Positions 40,717-52,056 of a DNA stretch of 64,000 bases are shown in pieces. The stretch is from positions 124,001 to 188,000 of the forward strand of contig NW_027017965.1 in assembly GCF_032854445.1 (NCBI RefSeq). The letters are read 5' to 3'. The notes beneath the pieces are model-generated. The model had not been told where the DNA came from. It ran no database searches and was given only the letters and a program-made list of their open reading frames with translations. The translations under genes and the position numbers were made by a program. This DNA is from Liolophura sinensis. Its lineage: Eukaryota; Mollusca; Polyplacophora; Chitonida; Chitonidae. The stretch's first letter is position 1, and every line of letters starts with the position of its first letter.

Positions 40717-42158
40717 TAGTTCCTCGAAGAGGATGTCCATTCCAGCCCATCCTGCGGGCGCCGTCAAGGAGGCGCATCTCTGTGGCCATAAGCCAACGTG
40801 TGGACACCATCTTTGGCGATCCAGCGCTTACTATCGAAGGGGGACAGTGAGACTTATTCAGGTGCTGCCCATAGATATGGTGGCGCTCTGATCGCAGCAC
40901 GTCCATACCGTGGCGGAAGATCTTCTTCTTGAAGAGGGCCTCTTTGTACTGCTTTTGGCGGATGCGCTTTGCCACAACTCCCTTTTTCACGCCCTTGGCC
41001 TTCTTAATGTTGGCTCCACCTGCCTCCAGAATGGAGTACATCTTGGGGCGCAGACCAATGTATTCGGCGATCGGCCACCCCGCGCACTCATCCATTTTCC
41101 CCAAGACCTTCATATTTGCTACGCCGTGCAGGGGGTGGTCTTGGGGGTAATCTGAGGTGTCGTACAGGTTTGCATTCTCAGCCATATCCCTATAAACATC
41201 CTCATTCTGAATCTCAAGTAGCAGACTATCCGTGTCGGTGTAGAGGAGCTGGCAGCGCTCTCCGTACTGGGCCTTCATGTGGTTGTAGTAGAAGTCGTAC
41301 ATCAGGTGCTTGGAGAGATCTAGAATGCTCACGCCTGCGTAGATAGGTCGGTTTAGGACTAGGCGGGTTTTGTGCAGCTGAATTGCTGCGAGGTCATCAT
41401 CAAATATGTTTGCCCGTTCGAAGCTCGGGCTGGCTATCAAGCATCGGAGCTTGTCGTCTTCTCCAGAGCGTACCAGCTTGACGTCCACACGCTTCCGAAG
41501 GTTCTCCATGGTTTTTCCGAAGACCGAGTTGTTCATTAGCTTGTACAGGTCCTTCTCGAATTTTCTCGCGGCCGTTTTTCGGAGCTCGATGTTCATCCTG
41601 ATATAGGGTTCCATCCAAGGGCTCTGGGCGAATGTCAGAGCCCGGTGAACCTTTGTCAGGCGCATTCCCAGAGATAGATACAGCTGTAGGTTCCGATAGT
41701 GCAGGACGTACCGTTCCTTGTTGCGGAGGTTGGGGACCAGCTTTTCGACCTCGGTAGGCGCTTTCTTACCGAGAAGACCGTGCTGATAGTCTGACATCCA
41801 CTCCTTCTGGACCACCAGACGCTCCGGGGCAAATGGGTAGCCGTTATGTGCGTTATGTAGGTCGGCTGGATACTCTAGGTCGACCTCCAGGATGTAACCA
41901 GAAGGACTGTCGTGGGTAGCAATCGTTTCACCGAGACGCTGCGCGTCACCTACCCACTGAAAGCCGCCCGTTGGAAGAAACTGACTCATAGCCCAGCCTT
42001 ATAGATTATTGGCGTCTAGGTATTGGATGTAGCTGTTTTCTGGGTTGTATCCCTCCACCTGCGGATTATTGGCTTTGGCGTATCGCTTACTTACCATGGA
42101 GATACCTCCTCGCAACCCCTTCTCAATGAAGAGATGTTGGTCATATTCCGTCAACAGG
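40664..42158 (-). pseudogene. POLB: DNA polymerase B, C-terminal part (P4)
   Basis: Reads from YDQHLFIEKGLRGGISM (42150 side) to the C-terminus. Frameshifts occur near 42000 and 40830. Palm motif A (the DANNLY box near 42005), motif B KLMNNSVFGKTMENL and an unmutated motif C YTDTDS are visible. The N-terminal exonuclease half is missing. Compare the longer copy in E. Confidence 0.9.
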
Positions 42159-42454
42159 GGAAAAAAGTTGTGAGTATATCCACAACCCGTTACCATAACT
42201 TGGTTAGGCAGATAGGAACTTTCTGTCACATTAGTAGGTTTGTGTACTCCTACACTGCAAATCCAGAGTATGTTCTGGTTGAAATTAAGGAGACTATCTA
42301 GTGTCATTTAATCGGTTATATTGGATGTTCCGACCATTAATAAATTGTACACAGTTGTTACGTTGCAACACTGCCTTCCGGATTTATTTTTGTGATCACT
42401 GGGCCACATCCTCGCTAGCTCCCTAAACAGCGATTTATGGATAGCGGCTTGGTG
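42159..42454. other. AT-rich DNA right of P4, nothing recognised
   Basis: The sequence changes abruptly from GC-rich polymerase to AT-rich DNA with no terminal repeat. One GTATATCCACAACC word near 42173 anticipates the repeat array that follows. Confidence 0.4.
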
Positions 42455-43025
42455 ATAATCTATCCACAGCCACTGGGTATATAAAGGGAAAGAATGTGAT
42501 TATATCCACAACTGCTGGGTATATAAGGGGAAAATAATTGGAATATATCCACACCCACTGGGTATGTAAGGGAAAAAATTGTGATGATATGCACAACCAC
42601 AGGGTATAGAAGGGAAAAAATTGTGATTATATTTACAGATGCTGGGTATACAAGGAAAAACAATTGTATATATCCACAGCCACTGGGTACATAAAGAAAA
42701 AACTGTGATTACATGCTTAGCTGCTGGGTATATTGGGGGAAAAAACTGTATCTATCCTCAACCGCTGGGTATATAAAGGAAAATTGTGATCATATTCGCA
42801 GCAGATGGGTGTATAAGAAAAACATTGTGAATATAACAGTGGCTGGGTGTATAAGGAAGCAGTTGTGATTATGTTCAGCGGTTGGGTATTTAAGAAAAAA
42901 AAATTGTGATTATATTCACACTGGCTGGGTGTAGAAGGAAAAAAATGTGATTATATTCACAGCCGCTGGGTATATAAGGAAAATATTGTGATTCTGTTCA
43001 CAGCGGCTGGGTATATAGTGACTGC
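42455..43025. repeat. Degenerate tandem array, units about 50-65 bp
   Basis: About eleven units built around a GCTGGGTATATAAGGAAAA box followed by TTGTGATTATATTCACA. Units vary in length and sequence, so the array is old. One strand reads in short open frames, which I take to be chance. Confidence 0.85.
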
Positions 43026-43036
43026 CATATAGATAT

Positions 43037-43080
43037 GATGTGTGTGTGTGTGTGTGCATGTACACATGTACATGTATATA
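43037..43080. repeat. TG/CA simple repeat
   Basis: (TG)n starting at about 43038, followed by the alternating purine-pyrimidine CATGTACACATGTACATG. Confidence 0.85.
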
Positions 43081-43264
43081 TTTCTTGGTTGTAGCAATAG
43101 CTAGGCAACACTTCGTGTTGGTTGATACAGCGAGTTACATTCCGCAACTACTAGGCTTATTAACTGTAGTACATGATGTTAACATACGCTCAGATTCCTG
43201 CATGGTCCAATTAAAGTAAGGCCCACAGTATAGGCTTACCAGCAAATAGGGCTTTTAAGATGCC

Positions 43265-43743
43265 CAACACGTGGTGTCGCAAGGGGAGCAACCCAATAAG
43301 CACAGTAGTTAAACCCCAGGTTTCTCTATAGGTTAAGAGTTAAGTCTATCTGTAGGTTTCTGCTGCCGAAACAAGTCCTTCCCAGTCATTAACTGTGTAT
43401 TATAGACACACTACTGTGCTGAAATGCCTAGCTTGACCACCATTAACATACATGTCAGTGCTTGCGAAAATAACTTTGTTTTGCGAAATTATTTCTGATA
43501 ATGTCGCCCCCTTGGCGAAGCGGTATCATCCTACCGTGTTTCAAGAATATTTGGTTTCAGAGGCATTTTCCTTTTTATTCGAGACGGGGACTTCATCAAA
43601 CCGAAACATATGAAAGTTCAGTCTGTACTTAACGCATGCGCTTCGTATTCAAGGGGAATGATCTAGGAAAAGCTTCCGGTCTGCGCGCTATTACACGTGT
43701 CTGTGTGCTTATTGGGTTGCCCCCCTTGCGACACCACGTGTTG
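43265..43743. mobile_element. 479-bp element with 40-bp inverted repeats
   Basis: CAACACGTGGTGTCGCAAGG at 43265-43284, continuing to 43304, is repeated inverted at 43704-43743 with one mismatch in 40. No coding capacity inside, so it is MITE-like. No clear target duplication was found next to the ends. Confidence 0.85.
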
Positions 43744-43824
43744 TCCTTGAGCGGGAAAAGTTCATGTGGTCTAAAAATGGTGAACTCTTCTGAGGGATTA
43801 GAGAGACTGGGGCTGTAAATATTA

Positions 43825-43985
43825 ACTTTACATTTTATTATTTATTTATTTGACTGATGTTTCACATTGTACTCAAGACGATTTCATTTGTATGACGGCG
43901 GCCAGTATTATGTTGGGCAAAATCTACGGCCATCTGCAGGCATACCTCTGCAAAGGTAGCCCGAAAGAGTCCAACTCCTTTTCTT
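43825..43985 (-). mobile_element. Degraded SINE fragment
   Basis: TTATTTATTTATTTGACTG, then TGTTTCACATTGTACTCAAG and GACGGCGGCCAG, match the tail and central block of the SINE at 36321. The tRNA-like head is missing. Older and more diverged than the P2 copy. Confidence 0.8.
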
Positions 43986-44137
43986 ATATTAGCCTAGCAG
44001 TTGAAGTCTAGACACTAACAGTATTATTTCGTACTCAACGAAGGTCCAGGCTGTTGGGAAAGAATCAGACACATCGTGGTCTAAGTATATATATAGAGAG
44101 AGTAACTCCAGGCCAGCTCGTCTAGACTTCAGAATCG

Positions 44138-44735
44138 ACCCAAACTGTCTGTATTATAAAGAGATGGCTTGTTCGAAATACACGACAGTGTAGCCGCACA
44201 AAAAAGTAACCAAAACCAGCAGATTTTATTTTACAACAATTTATTAGGTTTAACAAGAACAGATAACAAGACTTTTACAAATACTAAAGTACTTAAGTTT
44301 AACAAGAAAGGATAGCAGTATCTATACAAATACTAAAGTACTTACATGTACAACGGTGTCAAGTCCAAACGGACGCATATATTCCGCAATACTTAAAAAT
44401 TGCACAGAGGCAATTTTCATAAGAGGGAAAATCCACAGTATAACTGAGGGTATGACGAAATATACACAAAATTCCACAGACAGGGTCCGTGTACTAACAA
44501 ACAATGTGTAGACAAGAGCACAAATTAAATATACAAGTTCAGACTGAACAAGTGCTCGGTGGAGATATAATATAACAAAGCCAGAGGCTATTAAGACACC
44601 AAAATTCAGCACAAAAGGCCTACTAAAGTAACGCACTGCGAAAGCATTCAAAACTCTCAATAATTCTCCTTTCTTCTCCCTTTGACCTGCTTTCATAGGT
44701 CTTGTATAGACTGGTGGAATTTTCTGGAATAAGAG
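44138..44735 (-). repeat. LTR fragment, reverse orientation
   Basis: The complement matches the 3' three quarters of the LTR at 14931-15718 (GCGGCTAAACTGTCGTGT-type and CTTAAGTACTTTAGTATTTG words). The LTR start is missing, and the first few bases at the LTR end have changed. Confidence 0.8.
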
Positions 44736-45550
44736 ACCCTGACAGGGTATGTAGACACTGATTTTTTTTCCCCCATCTTTGTAGTAGCGGCGATGTGAGT
44801 CGGGCTAATGCTGTGTGTCGCTAGGCAAGATATGCCAGTGAGAGTGCGGGTAATCGTGCATGACTGGATGGTTCCATATGCATGGGTTTCGAACTCGCCC
44901 TAGTCTTCTTTTCAAGTCTAAATAGTACATGTATGTCGTTAACATGGTTAACAGTTTAGTTTGTTCACATAATTCTTCGAAAGTTGTCATTTCCACAATG
45001 TTAAGGTGTAGAGATTACAGGATCAATCACGTTTCACAGTAAAACTGTCAAGTCGTGCATTTAGACTGGCACGACGAACAGGTGTTTTTATTACATGTAG
45101 TTGTTTGTGGCATTGATAGGTCCACGCTCTGGTGAAGTCCCAGTACATGTGGGTAGGGACAGTGATGATGTGATCCATATGCATTCTGCCAGGTAGTCAC
45201 AGGGGGTAAATATCATTTTACCGTGTACATGCATTATTGTGTTCAAAGTTCTGTATGACCATTGTCATAAGATTGATAACCTATATGGTAACTGTGACAC
45301 AAATGTTTCATAAGACTGGCGAGCTTTATGGTAACTGTGGTAGTAATGTATGTTTGTGGACTGCAGAGAAATCCTAATGGTACTATCAACGATGATTTTA
45401 CTGTGAACTGTAACCTGAATTACAAGTTACTGTTATGAACACTGCCGGTGTGTGAGGTGTGTGTTATTGTCAGTGCAGACAATGCCCAATCTCAAGTTTT
45501 ATTTTTCTGTTTTTTTTTCTCAGGTTTGTCTTTTGTTGTAATTTTACGAT
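44736..45550. other. AT-rich stretch, nothing recognised
   Basis: About 800 bp with no convincing gene, element end or RNA. Two imperfect ATGGTAACTGTG words lie near 45286 and 45331. Confidence 0.4.
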
Positions 45551-45827
45551 TGTTATGTGCACGACTGCCGTCAGTTTCTAAATTTAGCTTGCCACTGTTT
45601 ACATACGCTGAGTTCAGCGCCTGCTGTCTGCCTCTACCTTAGAATATTCCAGAATGCGCTCAGTTTGGGGCCTGTTTGTTTACATCAAGTGTTCAGGAAT
45701 TTTCTTATTCTAGACAATTCCACCAGGCTATATAAGACCTATGAAAGCAGGTCAAAAGAAGAGGCGGAGAGAAAGGAGAATTTTTGAGAGTTTGGATGCT
45801 TTTGCTGCGTATTACGTTAGTAGGCCT
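45551..45827 (+). repeat. 5' part of the LTR, cut by Polinton P3
   Basis: Starts TGTTATGTGCACGACTGCCG, matching the first ~300 bp of the solo LTR at 14931, with small gaps. It stops at TAGTAGGCCT, directly followed by the P3 terminus. Confidence 0.85.
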
Positions 45828-45950
45828 AGTAGTATAGGGAAGGAGGGTTCTGGACCACCCTCCATTTGGCAAATGGAAGCTCCCAGCCCCTTCTCGTGAA
45901 AAGATATCAGTATAGGGAAGGAGGGGTCTGACGGCTATCGAAACTTCTTA
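45828..45950 (+). repeat. P3 terminus
   Basis: AGTAGTATAGGGAAGGAGGG, TTCTGG, then a second AGTATAGGGAAGGAGGGG at about 45910, so the end motif is doubled. The block AGCCCCTTCTCGTGAAAAGA is shared with P1. Confidence 0.8.
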
Positions 45951-45953
45951 TTA

Positions 45954-45974
45954 GGTATACAGCGCATACAATGA
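45954..45974 (+). promoter_or_regulatory. Shared leader motif before the 83-aa gene
   Basis: AGGTATACAGCGCATACAAT directly before an ATG, preceded by GGCTATCGAAA. Nearly the same words precede the polymerase gene of E (47159-47180) and the 83-aa gene of E (complement, near 61000). Probably a viral leader or initiator element. Confidence 0.55.
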
Positions 45975-45980
45975 ATAATC

Positions 45981-46232
45981 ATGGGATCTCCCGCTCAGGC
46001 GGAAACGACCAGCCGGCCTCTTTGGGTGAAGTTAGTCGGCACGGTGCAAGACTTGCGAGGCTACAAAGAAGTCACCCACAGCATGTTTGAAGACGGCCGC
46101 GTCCACGCGGGCCGGCTGCTCGTGCTGAAGCTCTTCCCCAACGACGTGTGCGCTTCGGTGGATCACCCCGAGCCCACCCGGCAGTATTATGAAAACCGGC
46201 TGCTGCCCGAGGTAATGAGGCAACAACCCTAA
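45981..46232 (+). CDS. 83-aa Polinton protein (P3)
   Basis: An open frame from MGSPAQAETTSRPLWVKL to RLLPEVMRQQP. No membrane segment or known motif. The E copy at 60731 preserves the last ~62 residues, and P2 keeps a remnant, so it is a real family gene. An out-of-frame ATG at 45971, just after the shared leader motif, could be used instead and would give a short unrelated peptide. It is convergent with the C gene, 21 bp from its stop. Function unknown. Confidence 0.65.
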   Translation: MGSPAQAETTSRPLWVKLVGTVQDLRGYKEVTHSMFEDGRVHAGRLLVLKLFPNDVCASVDHPEPTRQYYENRLLPEVMRQQP

Positions 46233-46253
46233 CCCCCAGAACATCATTCGGAA

Positions 46254-46682
46254 AGAGAGTTTTTCAGCTCTTGCCGAGCTAGTTTTCGGCCGCGATCTAT
46301 AAGCTATTTTTTCGTGCTTTCATCGATCTCTACGGCGTTGAATGCCTAACGAGACTTAGCGCGTATCTCCTGCTTCAAATCAGAGTAGTTCTGGAGCTCC
46401 TGAACGACTTGTCTGTACTCTACGTCCGAAATAACACCATCAGATAATGCCGTAGATACCTGCGCATGGATGCTGTTAAGTTTGGCCTCAGCCAACAGCC
46501 GTATATCGTTATGTTTCTTGGCCTTTGCGTGAAGTCGGCGGCTAACGAATTTTCCGGCGACATTTAAGACACTACAAGCTATGGCCGCAGCTTCCATGGC
46601 TAAGACAGCAGGGGCTGCAATTATTGTTGTGAGTAGTCCCACACCTGCAACCCCTAGTCCCAAACCGGCCGTGAGCATGGCC
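46254..46682 (-). pseudogene. C-family gene, 3' half (P3), split by E
   Basis: The C-terminal ~140 codons: the hydrophobic segment after AMLTAGLGLGVAGVGLL, KAKKHNDIRLLAEAKLNS, SDGVISDVEYRQVVQELQN and a nonsense/frameshift near 46350. The gene is cut within GAGCATGGCC by the left end of E. The 5' half is at 61127-61357. Confidence 0.85.
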
Positions 46683-46770
46683 AGTAACATACAGAATAGG
46701 AGTTCTGGCACACCCTCCCCCTGGAGCCCTCCCCAGAACAAAATAGATGCCCCAGCCCCTTCTCATGTTC
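46683..46770 (+). repeat. E left terminal inverted repeat
   Basis: AGTAACATACAGAATAGGAG, then TTCTGGCACACCCTCCCCCT and CCCTCCCCAGAACAAAATAG. It matches the complement of 61040-61126, with differences at bases 5-10 and scattered positions. Confidence 0.9.
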
Positions 46771-46821
46771 TATTAGACATACCAATTGCACCAGGTATAC
46801 TTCGATAAATACAACAACAAC

Positions 46822-47098
46822 ATGCCAAGGAGTTACAATAACTGCCGGTGGCTACCCATCGGCTGCACGGAGCTTTGTGGTAAGAGCTGTTTGGGGGAGT
46901 ACTGCGGGATTCATTTAGCCAGTCTGCGGAAGGGTCTTGGCACCCAGTCATGTATTAGCTGTGGTCGGGGTGTAAAAAACCGACTGGCTTTGCATGGCCT
47001 GTGGATATCATAATGCCCAGATGCGGGAAAGGCGGCAGAGGCGCAAAGCTTTCTTGGACGAGTTCAACCGGCTGGGGGCTATCGAAATTTACAATTAG
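46822..47098 (+). pseudogene. Small Cys-rich zinc-binding protein (E), frameshifted
   Basis: Start MPRSYNNCRWLPIGC at 46822. Cys pairs in CGKSC, GEYCGIHLASLRKG (with His), and CISCGRGVKN suggest a zinc ribbon. Near 46990 the frame shifts, after which CMACGYHNAQM and a basic tail would complete about 92 aa, ending at 47098. Small proteins of this pattern lie next to polymerase in other Polintons I know of. The role is unknown, perhaps DNA or terminal-protein interaction. Confidence 0.7.
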
Positions 47099-47180
47099 AG
47101 AAACAGCACCAGGTAGATATCAGCACTCGAAATTTTACAGTTAGAGAAACAGCACCACTAGGCATACGACGCATACAATG
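47075..47180 (+). promoter_or_regulatory. Doubled leader region before polymerase (E)
   Basis: GAAATTTACAATTAGAGAAA followed by CAGCACCAGGTA (47082) recurs as GAAATTTTACAGTTAGAGAA followed by ACAGCACCACTAGG (47130), then CATACGACGCATACAATG at the polymerase start. The 3' words match the leader of the 83-aa genes. Likely promoter or 5' leader; no TATA box is obvious. Confidence 0.55.
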
Positions 47181-50100
47181 AACCACCATCAAAAAGCGCG
47201 AGCACTACGGGGGGAGTTCGAGACGCTCCTAGGTGTGCGATCCGAGTGCCCACGGTCCCGCATTGCCTTGGAAAAACTGCAGGGGATCCTCGACAGGTAT
47301 AAAACGGCTGTGACTGAGTTGAAGCGGCTGCAAGAGAGCAAGAACTCCCGAAGTAACGAGGTGTTGAAGCAAGACGCCAGTAACGAGGAGTTGAAGCAAG
47401 ACGTTAAGAACCTCCTCAGTAACGAGGAGTTGGATGAATTGCTAGGCGAAAAGAAACTAGAATTCATTAACACCGGCAGGGCTATAAGGAATCTCCTCCG
47501 GGTCTGGCAGATGGGCGTACCCGAAGGCGTTTGGACGGACCCAGTAGCCTTCTTAGAAGAACTTCGAGCTATTATTCGCCAGAAGCTAGAAGAAGAGATC
47601 CTGGCCCTCAACGGGGTTAAGTTCCAACTAGGCCTCAGGGTTCAGATGCGAAAGGACAACGCCGATGGCAGTGAAGAGTATACCAGCCCGGTACTCCACA
47701 GCAAACAGGAGGCCCTCTTAGAGGCTGGTGACATTGAAGGTACTCTAGATAAGGCCTTCCCCACCATCCAGGAGGTGCTGGAAAAATGGACACAGCGAGG
47801 GTCAGGGTGGGTTGTCAATAGCGTGCAAACACTCTGGCTTGACATTGCAAGGTATCAGCCACTGAGAGGCGGGTCCTACATCCCCCTACCTGCAGCTGTG
47901 AGTGATAAGAAAGCAGTCATCAATGTGAAAAATAAAGACGACGACTGCCTCCGATGGGCACTCCAGTCTGCCTTATTTCCAGCCGCCAGAAACCCTCAAA
48001 GACCAACAAAGTATCCCACCAATGATGGTCTTGACTTTAGTGGGATCGACGCCCCCACGCCCATCTCTCAGATCCCTAAAGTGGAGGAAAAGAACGACCT
48101 CGCCATCAACGTGTTCGGGTGGGACAAGGGTGTGATCGTGCACCGCCTCAGCAAGAAGCCCGGCGACACGCCACGAATCAATCTGCTGCTGATTGGGAAG
48201 GTAGGCAAATTCCATTATACGTGGATAAAAGACCTCAACCGTCTCCTGTTCCAAGAAAGTAAGGCACACCATTGCAAACACTTCTGCGAGCGCTGCCTAC
48301 ACGGCTACACAAGGGAGGACCTGCTCGAGGCGCATAAGCTGGAATGCCGAGGGATTGGCCAGACGGTGGTGAGGGTGGAGATGCCCCAGGAGGGTGAAAA
48401 CAAGTTCACCTTTCAGAACCACCACAAACAGCTACCGGCTCCGTTCATCATATATGCCGACTTCGAGGCTCTGACCAGAAAGGTTGAAGGCCCGCCGCCG
48501 TCACCTACAGAGAGCAGGACTCAAAAGACTCAGCACCACGAGCCTTGCAGTTACTGCTATGTTGTGGTGCGTTGCAACGGCCGCAGAAAACGCCCCGTGG
48601 AATACAGAGGCCCTAACGCGACGGAACACTTCCTCAGAGCTCTCCAACAGGAGGAGCAGGAAATCAAAAATGTTCTAGCCACCCCTATAGCCATGAATAT
48701 GACTCCCCAGGACTGGCAGGCCCACAACAACACCGCAACCTGCCACGTGTGTGAGAAGCCTCTAGGCGCCGATTCTGTGCGCGATCACTGCCATATCACC
48801 CACAAGTACAGAGGCGCGGCCCATAACGCATGCAACCTAAAGTTGCGGCTGGGTCCCAAGACACCCATACCAGTAGTCTTCCACAACCTACGGGGCTACG
48901 ACGGGCACCTCCTGATGCAAGCTATAAGTAGGGCGGAGGGCCGCATCTCCTGCATCCCCAACAACACGGAAAAGTACATCTCCTTCTCGCTGGGGCAGTT
49001 CCGCTTCATCGACAGCGTTCAATTCTTACCGACTTCCCTTGACAACCTGGTAGAGGCCAACAAACCTGAGGCTTTCCACATCACAGCCCGGTATGAGCCC
49101 ACCGAAAAAAAACGAAAGCTACTCATGCGTAAGGGTGTCTACCCCTATGAGTATATGGACGCCTGGGAGCGCTTTGACGAGTCAAGCCTCCTACCCAAAG
49201 AGGCTTTCTACAGTAAGCTAAAAGTCGGAGGCATTAGCGATGAGGACTACATCCACGCTCAACAGGTATGGAAGGCATTTGACTGCACCAATCTGGGAGA
49301 CTACACAGACCTTTACTGCCGCACAGACGTGCTCCTGTTGGCCGATGTGTTTGAGGCCTTCCAGAAGACTTGTTTACGGCAGTATGGATTGGACCCTGCT
49401 CACTACTTTACGAGCCCAGGTCTCTCGTGGGATGCGCTGTTCAAGAAGACAGGGGTAGAGCTGGAGCTGTTGACAGACTACGACCAACATCTCTTCATTG
49501 AGAAGGGGTTGCGAGGAGGTATCTCCATGGTAAGTAAGCGATACGCCAAAGCCAATAATCCGCAGGTGGAGGGATACAACCCAGAAAGTCCAAGCACCTA
49601 CATCCAATACCTAGACGCCAATAATCTTTATGACTGGGCTATAAGTCAGTTCGTTCCAACGGGCGGCTTCCAGTTGGTAGATCACGCGCGGCGTCTCGGC
49701 GAAACGATTGCCACCCACCCCCACGACAGTCCTTCCGGTTACATCCTGGAGGTCGACCTAGAGTATCCGGCCGGCCTACATAACGCACATAACGGCTACC
49801 CATTAGCCCCGGAGCGTCTGGTGGTCCAGAAGGAGTGTATGTCAAACTATCAGCAAGGCCTTCTCGGCAGATCTACCGACGTCGAAAAGCTGGTCCCCAA
49901 CCTCCGCAACAAAGAACGGTACGTCCTGCACTACAGGAACCTACAGCTGTATCTGTCTCTGGGAATGCGCCTGACAAAGGTTCACCGGGCTCTGACATTC
50001 GCCCAGAGCCCTTGGATGGAACCCTATATCAGGATGAACACCGAGCTCCGAAAAACGGCCGCGAGTAAATTCGAGAAGGACCTGTACAAGCTAATGAACA

Positions 50101-50858
50101 ACTCGGTCTTCGGTAAAACCATGGAGAACCTTCGGAAGCGTGTGGACGTCAAGCTGGTACGCTCTGGAGAAGACGACCAGATCCGACGCTTGATAGCCAG
50201 CCCGAGCTTTGCACGGGCAAACATATTTGATGACCTCGCAGCGATTCAGATGCACAACACCGTCTAGTCCTAAACCGACCTATCTACGTGGGCATGAGCA
50301 TTCTAGATCTCTCCAAGCACCTGATGTACGATTTCTACTACAACCACATGAAGGCCCAGTACGGAGAGCGCTGCCAGCTCCTCTACACTGACAGGGATAG
50401 TCTGCTACTCGAGATTCAGAATGAGGATGTTTATAGGGATATGGCTGAGAATGCAAACCTGTTCGACACCTCAGATTACCCCCAAGACCACCCCCTGCAC
50501 GGCGTAGCAAATATGAAGGTCTTGGGGAAAATGAAGGACGAGTGCGCGGGGCGGCAGATCACCGAATACATTGGTCTGCGCCCCAAGATGTACTCCATTT
50601 TGGAGGCAGGTGGAGCCAACATTAAGAAGGCCAAGGGCGTGAAAAAGGAGTTGTGGAAAAGCGCATCCGTCATAAGCAGTACAAAGAGGCCCTCTTCGAG
50701 AAAAATATCTTTCTGCACGGTATGGACGTGCTGCGATCAGAGCGCCACCATATCTATGGGCAGCACCTGAATAAGGTCTCACTGTCCCCCTTCGATAGTA
50801 AGCGCTGCATAGCCGAAGATGGTGTCCACACCTTGGCTTTTGGCTATGCGCCTCTTTG
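47178..50858 (+). pseudogene. POLB: Protein-primed DNA polymerase B (E), 3' frameshifts
   Basis: Polinton replicative polymerase, open for 1029 codons. N-terminal coiled region (to about residue 250); a HFCERCLHGYTREDLLEAHK zinc-like motif at about 370-395; exonuclease motifs YADFEAL (about 424), HNLRGYDG (about 569) and YCRTDVLL (about 712); an embedded endonuclease-VII-like CHVC...DHCH...HNACN zinc site at about 521-555; palm motif A DANNLY (about 812); and motif B KLMNNSVFG (about 971). A one-base loss near 50265 shifts the frame. Motif C beyond it reads YTDRDS instead of YTDTDS. Another frameshift follows near 50650, to the end near 50858. Full family length about 1200 aa. Confidence 0.95.
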
Positions 50859-50882
50859 ACGGCAGGATGGGACTTCGAGGAA

Positions 50883-51900
50883 CTACCGTGGAACCCCATC
50901 AGGGGGAAGTTGAGTATCAGGAGGCACTATAAGCAACTCCTCACGAAAGAATCCCCGTCGCGGACCATCCGATGTATCGTCTAGATAGTACAGCATGGGT
51001 TCATTAGGCTTTGTGACAGAGCGCCCAAGCCGATATATCTCTAGAGACCAGACAGGATCAGCCGCGCGACGGCGGTCGCCCTCTAGCTCTCCAGGCTGAT
51101 AGAGATAACGAACGCCAACACCCTCGGGGATCTTCCGCTCATTAAGTCCAACGGGACGACCTGGAACCGCCGAGGAAGGCTTATTGGGCACCCCTTTTGC
51201 CTTGATGGCGTCTATCGGCTTTTTACCGATCAGTCTCGTTGTCTCGTTATTCAGAGTGGCCACAACAGAGAGCAGCCGAGCCACCCATTCAGTAGACCGG
51301 TGTTTGGGAGGAAGGCGCATCTCCTGGGCGTACTGATGTCCAAAGAGCCGCTCAGCCAGACTACGGTTGAAACGCTCCACTATGCCTTGGTCTCGGTGGA
51401 TATCCACGCGGCCTCGGCGGACTGTGACATCGTGTTTGGCCAGCAGTAGGCTCACCGCACCCATAAACTCGCGCCCAGGGTCAACTTGGAGAAGCTTCGG
51501 CCATCGAAGGGGCCCCTCTCTTGTAAATGCGAGAGAGAGCATCAGCGACTTCTTTGGAATCTTTAGTAGCCAGTGGTTCCTCCTCCTTAAGGCGAGAAGC
51601 GACATCAACAACTGTCAGCGCGTACTTATACAGCTTCCGGCCTCGCCGATCATGTGGTAGAAATAGAAGATCGGCTTGGTGGATGTCATTCGGTGTGGAA
51701 ACATCGAACATAGGCCTCGGTATTTTTCGGGGACAAGGCAGGTATATCTGCCAGATAGCCTGCTTTTTCAGCCAGGCCCGGACCACATCTTCGGAGACTT
51801 TAGCCGCAGTGGCAAGTTTCTGGATGGCCGCGTGGCCCTTCCAGTACCCAAGAGGGCTGTAGTAGATATTTGCCAGGCGAACAGACACTTTACTAGCCAT
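50883..51900 (-). pseudogene. INT: Integrase (E), one frameshift
   Basis: Start MASKVSVRLANIYYSPLGYW at 51900. The N-terminal half (VVRAWLKKQAIWQIYL, HQADLLFLP with the first catalytic Asp) is open to a 2-bp insertion (CTCT for CT) near 51517. The second half is open from there to the stop at 50883, with LQVDPGREF, RDQGIVERFNRSL and the chromodomain-like DPVWSLEIYRLGRSV. Lies tail to tail with polymerase, 24 bp apart. Confidence 0.95.
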
Positions 51901-52056
51901 GTCATCAAGGTACTCTAGCAGACCTCTTACAGATTTGCGACGAAAAAGATGTTAATCGTTGCGGAGTATTTGCGTGCGCAGAACCACGTCACTACTAATA
52001 TCGTGCCTGCCATACGGCGAGGAGCTCGATGGCGAGTCCGGCACAGTCAGTTCGGA

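Larger units (their letters stand above)
38601..42158 (-). mobile_element. P4: Polinton fragment, reverse orientation
   Basis: It contains the membrane-protein gene (cut by P2), the 79-aa gene, the 150-aa gene, integrase (+) and polymerase (-). It ends inside the polymerase at about 42158, where AT-rich sequence begins with no terminal repeat. No ATPase or capsid gene remains in this copy. Confidence 0.85.
45828..46682 (-). mobile_element. P3: Polinton, left segment (reverse orientation)
   Basis: The terminus AGTAGTATAGGGAAGG, an 83-aa gene and the 3' half of the C gene. P3 is then interrupted by element E and resumes at 61127. Confidence 0.85.

Noticed and set aside
42460-42663. A small membrane-like peptide on the minus strand
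   Set aside because: It is a translation of the degenerate ~60-bp repeat array.
43265-43743. Polinton terminal repeats
   Set aside because: The arms do not resemble AGTAGTATAGGG-type ends and the element holds no viral gene.
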